DNA from: Bacteroidia bacterium
Lineage (GTDB): Bacteria > Bacteroidota > Bacteroidia > UKL13-3
Assembly (NCBI GenBank): GCA_023151275.1
Contig: JAKLJI010000027.1
Span: 1-38,591 of the forward strand
Direction: 5' to 3'
DNA length: 38,591 nucleotides
The translations under genes were made by a program, and so were the position numbers. Of this stretch, positions 26,246 to 33,988 are shown one piece after another (positions within the stretch are counted from its first letter, which is position 1; every line of letters begins with the position of its first letter). The notes under the pieces were generated by a model that saw nothing but the letters and a program-made list of their open reading frames with translations, ran no database searches and was not told where the DNA came from.

Positions 26246-28807
26246 ATGTTAACTAAATTAGTTAAAAAAGTAATTAATTATTTTGATGGTGAAATCCAAT
26301 CTTTTAACAGGCTTATCCAAGAAACAATTCGCGAATCTGAAAAAGCAGAAATCTCCTGGTATTTTTTCAAACTTGAAACAACATCAATCTTAAAAGAATT
26401 TGAAGTTTGGGACAATCAGATAAAACAAAAGTTTCTATTATTCTGCCTGAAAACTTATTTTGAGGAGGCAATTACATTTAAAAAAAATAGTGATTCCATT
26501 CAAAGAAGCCACTACCTAAGGTCTGTCAAATCAGCTTTCATCAAACATTATCTATCTTCAAAACCTGAGCTTTCAGATGATTTTATCCAGGCTTGGTTGC
26601 AGGAAATGATAAACCTTGAGCAACTTAGTTCATCCCAATTAAACGACTGGGGGATTTCATACTTTATAACTACCATCAAGCCTAAAACAAAGAAATCAGG
26701 TTTAAATGAAGAATTGATTCAGGAACTAAAAAGATTCAGACAATCCCTATTGAATCAATACCAAAGAAACGAGGAGAAACAAATACTCAAATTGGTTGAC
26801 AAAATTGATTTTCTACTAAATGACCCCGGGGAACGTGATTGGTATTTCCCGGATTCCGATGCATTCGGAGGATTTGTGAATGAATCCTTGAAATCAATGT
26901 TGACTGAAACCCGCGGTATTTGGTTCCAACTCATTTCAAGTGCCGCCCTGGCAACAGGTTCAAAACCGAGTGAGAAGTATTTAAAAAAATCAGGTGATTG
27001 GATTGATAAGCTAAAGGTGGATGGGTTCAGGGAAGAAATGCATAAATGGATGGAGCATTTAATTGCCCTCCCTAATCAAACACGTGAGGTAAATCACCAA
27101 TGGGGAGAAACCCAACAAATTTTTGTGGAAACCTGCCTATCTAGTCCACAAAACCTGGACTACATGAAATCACTTGTTTGGCTAATGGTCAGGTTCAACG
27201 ACCACAAAACCACCAGTCTCCTGAGTAAATTAGCCGAACGCTCGTATAAAAAAATACCTCAGAAAGGGCCCACCGCGACTGCTTTAGGAAATGCTTGTGT
27301 ATTTGTTCTTGCAAATCAAAAAGGGTTTCAAGGTATTGCTGAATTAAGTCGCTTAAGTACTAAAATAAAAGTAATAAGCATCAAAAAACTAATAAATAAA
27401 TACTTGAATGAAAATGCTTCCAGTCGAGGCTTGAGTATATCTGAACTGGAAGACATGGCCTGCGAAGGTTTCAATCTTGTAGATGGTAAGAAAGACTTTT
27501 TCCTGGGCGAGTTTACAGCCACAATTCAAATTGAGAAACCAGGAAAATGCGAGATAACCTGGACTAACCCGGAAGGAAAGGTTCAGGTATCTATACCTCA
27601 AACTGTGAAAGAATACCAGGCTGAAAAGTTGGTTCAACTTAAAGCCTTAACTAAGCAAATAGCATCTACTTCACACGTTCAAAAAGAGCGCTTTGATTTG
27701 AAAATGCGAAGCACTTCCATCATAAGCATGGATTATTTCAAAGAAAACTACTTGAAACATGGAATTTTGGGGTGGATTGCCAGGAGGTGCATCTGGAATT
27801 TCATGTCAATTGGAGTGCATAGGGATGTGTTATTTTACGAAGGTGAATGGAGAGATAATTTAGGAAACATTTATAAAACCGCAGATTTTCAAGAAGTACA
27901 ACTTTGGCATCCAAGTGAATCTGAATTGGCAAGCGTCCTTGCCTGGCGAAACTTAATTTTTCGACTTCAATTGCAACAACCATTTAAGCAGGCTTTTCGC
28001 GAAATCTATTTGTTAACCGATGCTGAACGGAATACAAATTCATATAGTAACCGAATGGCGGCACATCTGCTAAGGCAACATCAATTTGTCACATTGGCTA
28101 AAGGCAGAGGCTGGACTGCCAACCTATTGGGTGCCTGGGATGGTGGTTATGATGGAATTGCAAGTATTCAGCTGCCGGAATACAATTTTAGTGCTGAATT
28201 TTGGACCAGTGCAGTTGACCAGGAAGACCAATTAAATGAAAGTGGAATTTGGAATTATTTAAGTACCGATCAGGTAAGATTTACACATAGAACTAATTTA
28301 GAAGCTATTCCCTTAGAGCAAATACCGGTTCGCATTTTTTCCGAAATTATGCGAGATGTTGATTTATTTGTTGGAGTTTCCAGTGTTGGGAATGATCCCA
28401 ATTGGCAAGACAGTGGTGGACTTCAAGCCTATTCCAATTATTGGCACAACTATGCATTTGGTGATTTAGGCGAATTGTCGAAAAACAGGAAACAATTGTT
28501 GGAGCAATTGATACCAAGATTAAAAATAGCGGGGCTTTGCAATTTTGAGGGAAATTTTCTCAAAGTCAGAGGCAAGTTGAGAACCTATAAAATTCATATT
28601 GGCTCATCAAACATTCTTATGGAGCCCAACGACCAGTATTTATGTATTGTTCCTGATGGTAAAAAAATAAGGGAGGAAGATACCGTTTATTTACCCTTTG
28701 AAGGAGATCGAATTCTTTCCCTCATCATCTCAAAGGCCATTTTACTAGCTGCTGATACAAAAATCAGCGACCAAACTATCGTAAATCAAATAAGAAGCGG
28801 TTTATGA
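26246..28807 (+). CDS. DUF4132/DUF7737 protein of the ubiquitin-like operon
   Basis: The 853-residue protein starts at ATG 26246, one base after the Gly-Gly gene's stop; the in-frame TTG at 26234 is inside that gene. The N-terminal ~400 residues are helical-repeat-like. A DUF4132 region follows (~440-690; YLKHGILGWIARRCIWN, PFKQAFREIYLLTDAE, LRQHQFVTLAKGRGW). The C-terminus (RIFSEIMRDVDLFVGVSSVG, LRTYKIHIGSSNILMEPNDQ, YLCIVPDG) is the DUF7737 block. Such domains occur in E. coli MolR/YehI-type proteins without a proven biochemical role. No WGR domain is visible. The start of the E1-like gene overlaps its stop by four bases. It may be the target, ligase-like partner or effector of the system (inference). 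Confidence 0.85.
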   Translation: MLTKLVKKVINYFDGEIQSFNRLIQETIRESEKAEISWYFFKLETTSILKEFEVWDNQIKQKFLLFCLKTYFEEAITFKKNSDSIQRSHYLRSVKSAFIKHYLSSKPELSDDFIQAWLQEMINLEQLSSSQLNDWGISYFITTIKPKTKKSGLNEELIQELKRFRQSLLNQYQRNEEKQILKLVDKIDFLLNDPGERDWYFPDSDAFGGFVNESLKSMLTETRGIWFQLISSAALATGSKPSEKYLKKSGDWIDKLKVDGFREEMHKWMEHLIALPNQTREVNHQWGETQQIFVETCLSSPQNLDYMKSLVWLMVRFNDHKTTSLLSKLAERSYKKIPQKGPTATALGNACVFVLANQKGFQGIAELSRLSTKIKVISIKKLINKYLNENASSRGLSISELEDMACEGFNLVDGKKDFFLGEFTATIQIEKPGKCEITWTNPEGKVQVSIPQTVKEYQAEKLVQLKALTKQIASTSHVQKERFDLKMRSTSIISMDYFKENYLKHGILGWIARRCIWNFMSIGVHRDVLFYEGEWRDNLGNIYKTADFQEVQLWHPSESELASVLAWRNLIFRLQLQQPFKQAFREIYLLTDAERNTNSYSNRMAAHLLRQHQFVTLAKGRGWTANLLGAWDGGYDGIASIQLPEYNFSAEFWTSAVDQEDQLNESGIWNYLSTDQVRFTHRTNLEAIPLEQIPVRIFSEIMRDVDLFVGVSSVGNDPNWQDSGGLQAYSNYWHNYAFGDLGELSKNRKQLLEQLIPRLKIAGLCNFEGNFLKVRGKLRTYKIHIGSSNILMEPNDQYLCIVPDGKKIREEDTVYLPFEGDRILSLIISKAILLAADTKISDQTIVNQIRSGL

Positions 28808-29514
28808 GGTATAGCAGGCAAATACAGCTACCGGAATTTGGAGCAAGTAAGCAGGAAAAACTTAGTCAGGCGAAAGTTCTTATCATTGGCTGCGGTGGCC
28901 TGGGAACACCAATTGCCACAACACTTGCTGCCATGGGAATCGGGAAACTTAGCCTTATGGATGGAGATGTGGTTGCCGAAGAAAATCTTCACCGGCAATT
29001 TCAATACAATTCTGATGAATTGAGAAAAATGAAAGCCACAATTTTATCCGAAAAACTAAACAAGCAAAATCCAAACATAACCATTGAAGGAATTACAAAC
29101 TATTTCAGTCTGCCTCAAGGAAACTCCTATATTCAGGAAGCGGATTTAGTGATAGACACATGCGATGACCTGGGCAGTAGAATTGCAATTTCACAAAGCT
29201 GCTTACAAGGCCGGAAACCTTTATTTTATGCGGCTGCATCCGGTTGGAAAGGATTGGTAATGGCGCAGATACCCGGCAGCAAACTCAACCTTTCTGACTA
29301 TTTGCAAAAAAGTGAGAGTTTTACCTGCACGGAAACTGGAATATTTCCACCTGTTTTATTCTGGGTAAGCTCACTCATTACAACCGAAATTATCCGTTTC
29401 CTTACTGAAGAAAATACTTGCTTGAAACATCAACTCGAAATTTTTGATGCACTGCAATTTAAACAGCAAACCTTTCAGCTAAACAACCCTGCAAACTCTT
29501 ACTCAGAAGCTTAA
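28804..29514 (+). CDS. ThiF/MoeB-like E1 activating enzyme lacking zinc knuckles
   Basis: The 236-residue protein starts YSRQIQLPEFG, typical of HesA/MoeB/ThiF. It has the ATP loop GCGGLG (29-34), the MDGDVVAEENLHRQF motif (Asp53, Asp55, Asn61, Arg64), DTCDD (118-122) and a candidate catalytic Cys175 in FTCTETGIFPPVLFWVSS, aligned with the CAEAGVLG segment of MoeB-like E1s. The usual CxxC before that cysteine and the C-terminal CPxCG are both absent; the chain ends right after FDALQFKQQTFQL. It should adenylate the C-terminal glycine of a ubiquitin-like protein, most likely the operon's own. ATGA overlap with the preceding gene. Confidence 0.9.
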   Translation: MRYSRQIQLPEFGASKQEKLSQAKVLIIGCGGLGTPIATTLAAMGIGKLSLMDGDVVAEENLHRQFQYNSDELRKMKATILSEKLNKQNPNITIEGITNYFSLPQGNSYIQEADLVIDTCDDLGSRIAISQSCLQGRKPLFYAAASGWKGLVMAQIPGSKLNLSDYLQKSESFTCTETGIFPPVLFWVSSLITTEIIRFLTEENTCLKHQLEIFDALQFKQQTFQLNNPANSYSEA

Positions 29515-30012
29515 TATTAAATCTCAAAGTAAATTTCATGTTTTGGGAAATCCTATTAAGTAGGGTCTGCTGATTAACGCATAATTTATTGCTCGAGCGG
29601 ATTCTAACCCGGAAAAAATGAATTCTTCTGAACGGTTTTGAAACAATTCCCTTGGACAAAATTGGATTTAACTATGAAGCATGCTTTTAAGAACGCAAAT
29701 CCAGCTCGGCATCATCTTCTTCGGATAAGCATGATCGGCTGTATGGAAATACTATCCGCCAGATTTATAATGCAGATTAGAATTTAACGGCAGACCTTGT
29801 TAATACTCGAACGATCCCTACCCAGTTTCTTAATCGAACTACTTTCAGGAAATTGGAAGAATTATCCTCTAGCCACATTTCACTTTTGTTTCGCCAAATT
29901 TACCATCTTTCAGCTTGTACAAGCTGGGTCCTTTTTATACTTTTACCCAATTGGATGGGGCAAGCGATTTTTCAGTCGAATCTTGCACCTACCCAAGCCT
30001 TATATTAGGTAC
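29515..30012 (+). other. Intergenic stretch without recognisable gene
   Basis: About 500 bases between the E1-like gene and the next lipoprotein. Open frames here (for example 29797-30021) have no protein-like character. A 16-base perfect palindrome at 29911-29926 and a -7 box at 30013 are the only structures I could support. Confidence 0.5.
29911..29926. repeat. 16-base perfect palindrome, operator or weak terminator
   Basis: CAGCTTGTACAAGCTG is its own reverse complement. As RNA it makes a six-pair stem with GTAC loop, followed four bases later by five T residues, so it could be a terminator. As DNA it could bind a dimeric regulator about 100 bases upstream of the lipoprotein promoter. Confidence 0.5.
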
Positions 30013-30020
30013 TATTTTTG
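30013..30020 (+). promoter_or_regulatory. -7 promoter box before the TraB/EreA-like lipoprotein
   Basis: TATTTTTG matches TAnnTTTG exactly and ends 18 bases before the ATG at 30039. No matching -33 element at the expected spacing was seen. Confidence 0.5.
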
Positions 30021-30038
30021 AAACCCCAACAGTTTACT

Positions 30039-30860
30039 ATGACAAAACAAACTACCACTTATCTGTTAATTTTGGCGGGCCTCCTTTTCTTGGGTTGCGG
30101 AATTCCTAAACAAACTGAACCTAAGGTTTTTTTAGTAGGTACTGTCCACAATAAGACCAACAGTTTTAATGCCGACTCAATTTACTCCCTTTTAATCAGG
30201 TATAAGCCTGATCTTATTTTGATGGAACTTGACTCATCCTTTTTTTATGAGGACTTTACCTACAGGACTTTATTTGAAGGAAATGAAATGATAGCAAGCG
30301 TTCGGTATAAAATGAATTTTCCACAAGTAAACATCAGACCCATAGAACTTGAAGGCAGAGAGGAAATCAGACAACAACTTGGCGTTTTTCCTGAAATTAC
30401 AAATGAATTTGGCCAGATTTTAAACACCCTTATTGCTACCCATAAATTAAACCAAACCGAGAAAGCTGCTATTGAACAATTATTTTATTACGACAGCATT
30501 GCGACGCTGTACAAAACAAAAACCTTGAGAGAAATAAATCAAACCAAGGTAGATGTAATTTCCGACAGCCTGAACTATTTTAAATATTTTAAACTAAAGG
30601 AAATTGCCGATAAATATGACCTATTTGAAACAACTAAACTGAAAGATGCTAAAGGCGATTCGGTTTCAATACGAAAAAACTTTGAGTTATATGTTGATTT
30701 TGAAATGAACCAACGAAACAATAGCCTCGCTAAAAACAGCATTGAACATATTAATCAAAATCCAACAAAAAAAGTTATGATCCTTGTAGGATTTTCGCAT
30801 CGGTATTACCTTTTAGATAAACTGAAAAATCAGAAAATTCAGGTTCAATGTGAATTTTAA
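30039..30860 (+). CDS. Lipoprotein of the TraB/EreA-ChaN-like type
   Basis: From the ATG at 30039 the product has 273 residues. MTKQTTTYLLILAGLLFLGCG is a lipoprotein signal with lipobox FLGC; an in-frame TTG at 30018 would add seven residues before it. The mature part starts KVFLVGTVHNKT and continues PDLILMELDSSFF, with KVMILVGFSHRYYLLDKL near the end. This GTVH...E...GxxH layout resembles the TraB/TIKI and EreA/ChaN superfamily, whose characterised members are proteases, esterases or haem-binding proteins. The specific activity cannot be given. It has its own promoter and an inverted repeat after the stop. Confidence 0.65.
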   Translation: MTKQTTTYLLILAGLLFLGCGIPKQTEPKVFLVGTVHNKTNSFNADSIYSLLIRYKPDLILMELDSSFFYEDFTYRTLFEGNEMIASVRYKMNFPQVNIRPIELEGREEIRQQLGVFPEITNEFGQILNTLIATHKLNQTEKAAIEQLFYYDSIATLYKTKTLREINQTKVDVISDSLNYFKYFKLKEIADKYDLFETTKLKDAKGDSVSIRKNFELYVDFEMNQRNNSLAKNSIEHINQNPTKKVMILVGFSHRYYLLDKLKNQKIQVQCEF

Positions 30861-30869
30861 GTTTCTCCT

Positions 30870-30901
30870 ACCCCCAGCGAAAAACTTACAAATCTGGGGG
30901 T
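30870..30901 (+). terminator. Inverted repeat after the lipoprotein gene, possible terminator
   Basis: ACCCCCAG (30870-30877) and CTGGGGGT (30894-30901) pair perfectly over eight bases with a 16-base loop, ten bases after the stop. No good T-run follows, so it may act as an mRNA 3' stabilising hairpin or bidirectional terminator. Confidence 0.5.
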
Positions 30902-31056
30902 CTTATCCATTTGGTTCTTTGAATCCACAGAGCCATAGTACTCCACTACCTGCTGAAATGGATTTAGCTTATGCCTTTGCTATTTTGTGCATTTTTTTGA
31001 TTTAATTCGGAGCAAATTCACCTTTTGAGAATCTTGGTTGACCTACGCAATCAATT

Positions 31057-31190
31057 GGGTTAGGGATAGCACTGGAAATCCTTTTTTGGTGGGCTGGAGG
31101 TAGCGTTGGCAAAACAAAAAAGATTGGAAGGAATAGCCCGGCCCTGCGTTACAAATTTTCCGTTTTTCACAGATTTTCCGAGCAGGGCAA
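31057..31190. other. Putative structured intergenic element
   Basis: Between the convergent lipoprotein and dps genes lies a G-rich segment opening at GGGTTAGGGATAGCACTGG. One long pairing is AATCCTTTTTTG (31078-31089 area) with CAAAAAAGATT (31114-31125 area). A second is GCCCTGC (31141-31147) with GCAGGGC (31182-31188), whose loop contains ATTTTCCG twice. The layout resembles repeated non-coding elements that I recall from intergenic regions of other Bacteroidota, but I cannot name the family. No open reading frame covers it. Confidence 0.4.
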
Positions 31191-31264
31191 CCCCAAAAAT
31201 CGAATCTTGAATTGGCTAATAAGCTGGAGCTTGGAACGATTGAATTCCTTCCCTTCTGTTTTGT

Positions 31265-31735
31265 TTACCTGAGGTAGGCGCTGAACATCCAAACCAATTT
31301 TTCCTGCTCACGGATATAATCACTCATGAGTGCATTGGTGGCTTCATCACGCGCATCTGCTGCCAATTCAAGAAGCTGACGTTGTTGCCTAATCAAGACG
31401 CCAAATCCTTCCAGTACATGCTGAACGGCTTCTTTTCCATTGCTGCAATTGGTAATTTCTGCAATTTCCGAGTGCCGGAGATAATCGCTAAATCCGTGAA
31501 TAGGCGTACCACCAAGGGTTAAAATGCGCTCTGCTATTTCATCAATTTTCAGCAAGGTATTGTCGTAAATCTCTTCAAATTTTACATGTAATTCAAAGAA
31601 TTTTTCGCCGGTAATGTTCCAGTGAAATCCCCTGACATTCATGTAAAATACCTGATAAGCCGAAAGTAATGCATTTAATTTTGAATTTAATTCGGCTGCT
31701 TTTTGGGCATCTATGCCAATGTAATTGCTTGTCAT
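31265..31735 (-). CDS. dps: Dps-family ferritin-like protein
   Basis: From the ATG at 31735 the protein has 156 residues; the open frame up to 31774 adds a hydrophobic, non-conserved stretch. Dps dodecamers oxidise iron with hydrogen peroxide, store it and shield DNA. The inter-subunit ferroxidase ligands are intact with canonical spacing: His38 (FHWN), His50 (FELH), Asp65 and Glu69 in KIDEIAERI. It is the third gene behind ahpC and ahpD (55-base gap), in a peroxide-defence unit opposite oxyR. OxyR control is expected from the context. Confidence 0.92.
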   Translation of the reverse strand: MTSNYIGIDAQKAAELNSKLNALLSAYQVFYMNVRGFHWNITGEKFFELHVKFEEIYDNTLLKIDEIAERILTLGGTPIHGFSDYLRHSEIAEITNCSNGKEAVQHVLEGFGVLIRQQRQLLELAADARDEATNALMSDYIREQEKLVWMFSAYLR

Positions 31736-31790
31736 TTTTATTAGGTTAATAATTACCGGCACAACAAATTGCACCGGTAATTGAATGGTT

Positions 31791-32372
31791 TTAGAAATAA
31801 AGACTGGTAAATGAGCGAACTATGGCCGACAACCGGATGGTATCGTAAATGCGTTGCTCGCCAGACCCCAGTTTCATTACCGAGGCTTCGTGGGCATTTA
31901 CACACATTTCGCAACCGTTGAGTGCCGATACCATAAGACTCATCAATTCAAAAAATTCCTTGCCCAAAACGGGATTCATCATGATACTCATTTTAATTCC
32001 CGCAGGAGTGTTTTGGTAGAACTCTTTTTTGGTGAAATGCCTGAACCGGTAGAACACATTGTTGGCATTTAATAAACTAACACAGGCAAAGGTTTCAGCA
32101 ATTTCTTCCTGGCTGGCACCCGCATCGGATGCGAGCCTGGTAAACGCATCAACCAAGGCCGGGCTTTTTTCGTTTATGGCAACTGCAAGTGCCAACAAAT
32201 AACTTTCTTTTTTGCTTAGGGTGGAATACCCAAACGCATTTCCCAGGTTCACCTTTAAATCGCGCAGGTAGCGGCTTTCTGTTACTGCCTGGGCATTCAA
32301 AGCCGGACTACTTTCGGTTAAGGCCAATAATTCGAGTAAACCTGCCAAGGTTTCGTTTGCAACTGCTTTCAT
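31791..32372 (-). CDS. ahpD: AhpD-type alkylhydroperoxidase
   Basis: The 193-residue protein matches mycobacterial AhpD along its length: LKVNLGNAF near residue 39, NNVFYRFRHF (104-113), IMMNPVLGKEFFELMS (130-145) and the active site GCEMCVNAHE with Cys154, Cys157 and His161; Glu142 is the expected proton-relay residue. AhpD reduces oxidised AhpC and has peroxidase activity of its own. The gene starts two bases after ahpC, so the two make an AhpC-AhpD pair in place of AhpC-AhpF. Confidence 0.92.
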   Translation of the reverse strand: MKAVANETLAGLLELLALTESSPALNAQAVTESRYLRDLKVNLGNAFGYSTLSKKESYLLALAVAINEKSPALVDAFTRLASDAGASQEEIAETFACVSLLNANNVFYRFRHFTKKEFYQNTPAGIKMSIMMNPVLGKEFFELMSLMVSALNGCEMCVNAHEASVMKLGSGEQRIYDTIRLSAIVRSFTSLYF

Positions 32373-32374
32373 AC

Positions 32375-32929
32375 TTAGGCTTGATTGGTTTCTTCTCCTT
32401 TAACCCAATTGCAAGGACATAATTCGTCGGTTTGCAAGGCATCAAGCACACGCAAAACCTCATCTACATTCCGGCCCACATTCAAATCGTTTACCGAAAC
32501 CCAACGAATAACCCCTTCAGGGTCGACAATGAATGTTGCACGATAAGCCACCTTTTCTTCAGCCGAAAGAATTCCAAGATCATCAGCCAATGATTTTGAG
32601 GTATCGGCAATCATTGGGAAACGCAATTCTTTAAGGTCGTTGTGGTTGTTTCTCCAGGCCAGGTGAACAAATTCAGTATCGGTTGATGCCCCTAACAACA
32701 AGGTGTCACGGTCGCGAAAATCCATATAGCGCTTGTTGAACTCGGCAATCTCGGTTGGACAAACAAAGGTAAAATCCTTTGGCCACCAGAACATCACCAT
32801 CCACTCCCCTTTTGCGCGCAGTTCAATAGAATTGATATCGGCAAACTCTTTCCCTTTTTCGGTTGACACTACCGCTTTTTTGTTGAAATCGGGAAACATG
32901 TTCCCGATGGATAAGATTCTGTTTTGCAT
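32375..32929 (-). CDS. ahpC: Peroxiredoxin AhpC
   Basis: From the ATG at 32929 the enzyme has 184 residues; the frame open to 32989 covers the promoter and is not used. FTFVCPTE carries the peroxidatic Cys57. The C-terminus LQTDELCPCNW gives Cys171 and Cys173, the same double-cysteine ending as mycobacterial AhpC, which works with AhpD. It reduces hydrogen peroxide and alkyl hydroperoxides in the cytoplasm. It leads the ahpC-ahpD-dps unit and is divergent from oxyR. Confidence 0.95.
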   Translation of the reverse strand: MQNRILSIGNMFPDFNKKAVVSTEKGKEFADINSIELRAKGEWMVMFWWPKDFTFVCPTEIAEFNKRYMDFRDRDTLLLGASTDTEFVHLAWRNNHNDLKELRFPMIADTSKSLADDLGILSAEEKVAYRATFIVDPEGVIRWVSVNDLNVGRNVDEVLRVLDALQTDELCPCNWVKGEETNQA

Positions 32930-32962
32930 AGTATTTTTAGTTTTTGATTGAAATTGATGATG

Positions 32963-32994
32963 CAAAGTTGTGCACACCTGCTTGTTCAATCAAA
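32963..32994 (-). promoter_or_regulatory. Promoter of ahpC
   Basis: On the minus strand TTTG (32994-32991), 20 bases, then CAACTTTG (32970-32963), one mismatch from TAnnTTTG. The box lies 33 bases upstream of the ahpC ATG. Confidence 0.6.
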
Positions 32995-32996
32995 CT

Positions 32997-33021
32997 GAAT
33001 ATTTCTATATTCGCATAGAAA
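32997..33021. promoter_or_regulatory. Candidate OxyR operator overlapping the oxyR promoter
   Basis: Two interlocking inverted repeats: GAATAT-4-ATATTC (32997-33012) and TTTCTAT-6-ATAGAAA (33002-33008 with 33015-33021). The ATAG/CTAT-type half-sites resemble known OxyR sites. The oxyR -7 box TATATTCG (33006-33013) lies inside, so autoregulation and activation of ahpC from just upstream of its -33 are plausible. Confidence 0.6.
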
Positions 33022-33033
33022 ACATCTAACAGC

Positions 33034-33966
33034 ATGAACCTGCAACAACTGGAATACATTGTAGCCATTGATACCTACAGGCATTTTGCCAGGGCTGCCG
33101 AAGCCTGTTTTGTAACCCAAGCCACCTTGAGCATGATGGTAAAAAAGCTGGAAGAAGAATTGGGGGTTCAGCTATTCGACCGAAGCAAGCAACCGGTAAG
33201 TGTCACCCTTGCTGGTGAAATTATCATTCCTCAAGCCCGGAAAGTGCTTGCCGAAGCTTCCCGATTAAAGGAAATGCCAATGGGCTTAAAAAATGAAATC
33301 AAGGGTGAAATCAGGCTAGGCATTATCCCAACGCTTGCCCCTTATCTGCTACCCAGGTTTCTTGCAGAGTTTATGAATGCCTATCCGGATATCAGCCTGA
33401 AACTGGTTGAAATAAGCACCGCTGAAATTCTGGAACAACTTCAAAAAGACCAGCTAGATTTAGGCTTAATGGCAACACCATTGAATCAAACTGAGTTTAC
33501 TGAGGAGGTCCTTTTTTACGAACCCTTTGATGTTTTTGTTTCCAAAGAGGAGCAAGTGCTCAAAAAAAATTACCTGTTACCCGGCGATTTAGACATTAAC
33601 CGCTTGTGGTTATTGGAAGAAGGGCATTGCCTGAGAAGTCAGATGGTGAACCTATGCGAGCTTCAGAAAAAAGAACTGAACCGAAGTTTGCATTACGAAG
33701 CAGGAAGTATTGAAAGTTTAATCCGGATTGTTGAAGTGAACAAAGGCATTACCATCATTCCTCGTCTGGCAAGTCTGGATTTGGCTTCAGAGCGAAAACA
33801 CCAGGTGCGTTCCTTTTCTTCCCCCGAGCCGGTACGGGAAATCAGTTTGGTAAGTTATCGTCCCTTTGTAAAACAGAAATTACGTGAAGTTTTACGCGAC
33901 CAGATTCGGGAACTCTCCGGTAAATGGATGCAGGTAAGTGAATCAAAAAAGGTAATTGCCATTTAG
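33034..33966 (+). CDS. oxyR: Hydrogen-peroxide sensor OxyR (LysR family)
   Basis: The 310-residue regulator has an N-terminal winged helix-turn-helix (FARAAEACFVTQATLSMMVKKLEE) and a C-terminal peroxide-sensing domain. LLEEGHCLRSQMVNLCELQ holds Cys199 and Cys208, the same residue numbers as the disulfide-forming pair of E. coli OxyR. On oxidation it should activate ahpC-ahpD-dps transcribed from the opposite strand. A paired inverted repeat in the 104-base intergenic region covers its own promoter. The ATG at 33034 is the conserved LysR start (MNLQQLEYIV). Confidence 0.95.
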   Translation: MNLQQLEYIVAIDTYRHFARAAEACFVTQATLSMMVKKLEEELGVQLFDRSKQPVSVTLAGEIIIPQARKVLAEASRLKEMPMGLKNEIKGEIRLGIIPTLAPYLLPRFLAEFMNAYPDISLKLVEISTAEILEQLQKDQLDLGLMATPLNQTEFTEEVLFYEPFDVFVSKEEQVLKKNYLLPGDLDINRLWLLEEGHCLRSQMVNLCELQKKELNRSLHYEAGSIESLIRIVEVNKGITIIPRLASLDLASERKHQVRSFSSPEPVREISLVSYRPFVKQKLREVLRDQIRELSGKWMQVSESKKVIAI

Positions 33967-33976
33967 GAATTGAAAG

Positions 33977-33984
33977 TATATTCG
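33977..33984 (+). promoter_or_regulatory. -7-like box before the RidA-family gene
   Basis: TATATTCG (one mismatch from TAnnTTTG, the same octamer as at oxyR) ends four bases before the ATG at 33989, matching the spacing at fmt and suggesting a leaderless transcript. Confidence 0.45.
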
Positions 33985-33988
33985 CAAC

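Noticed and set aside
25349-29514. Possible E2 or JAB deconjugase hidden in the operon
   Set aside because: No E2-type Cys motif or JAMM (ExnHxHx10D) motif could be seen in the first or third proteins; the claim is limited to E1 and Gly-Gly protein.
29797-30021. 74-codon frame before the lipoprotein gene
   Set aside because: Composition is not protein-like, no start signal, and it runs into the promoter of the next gene.
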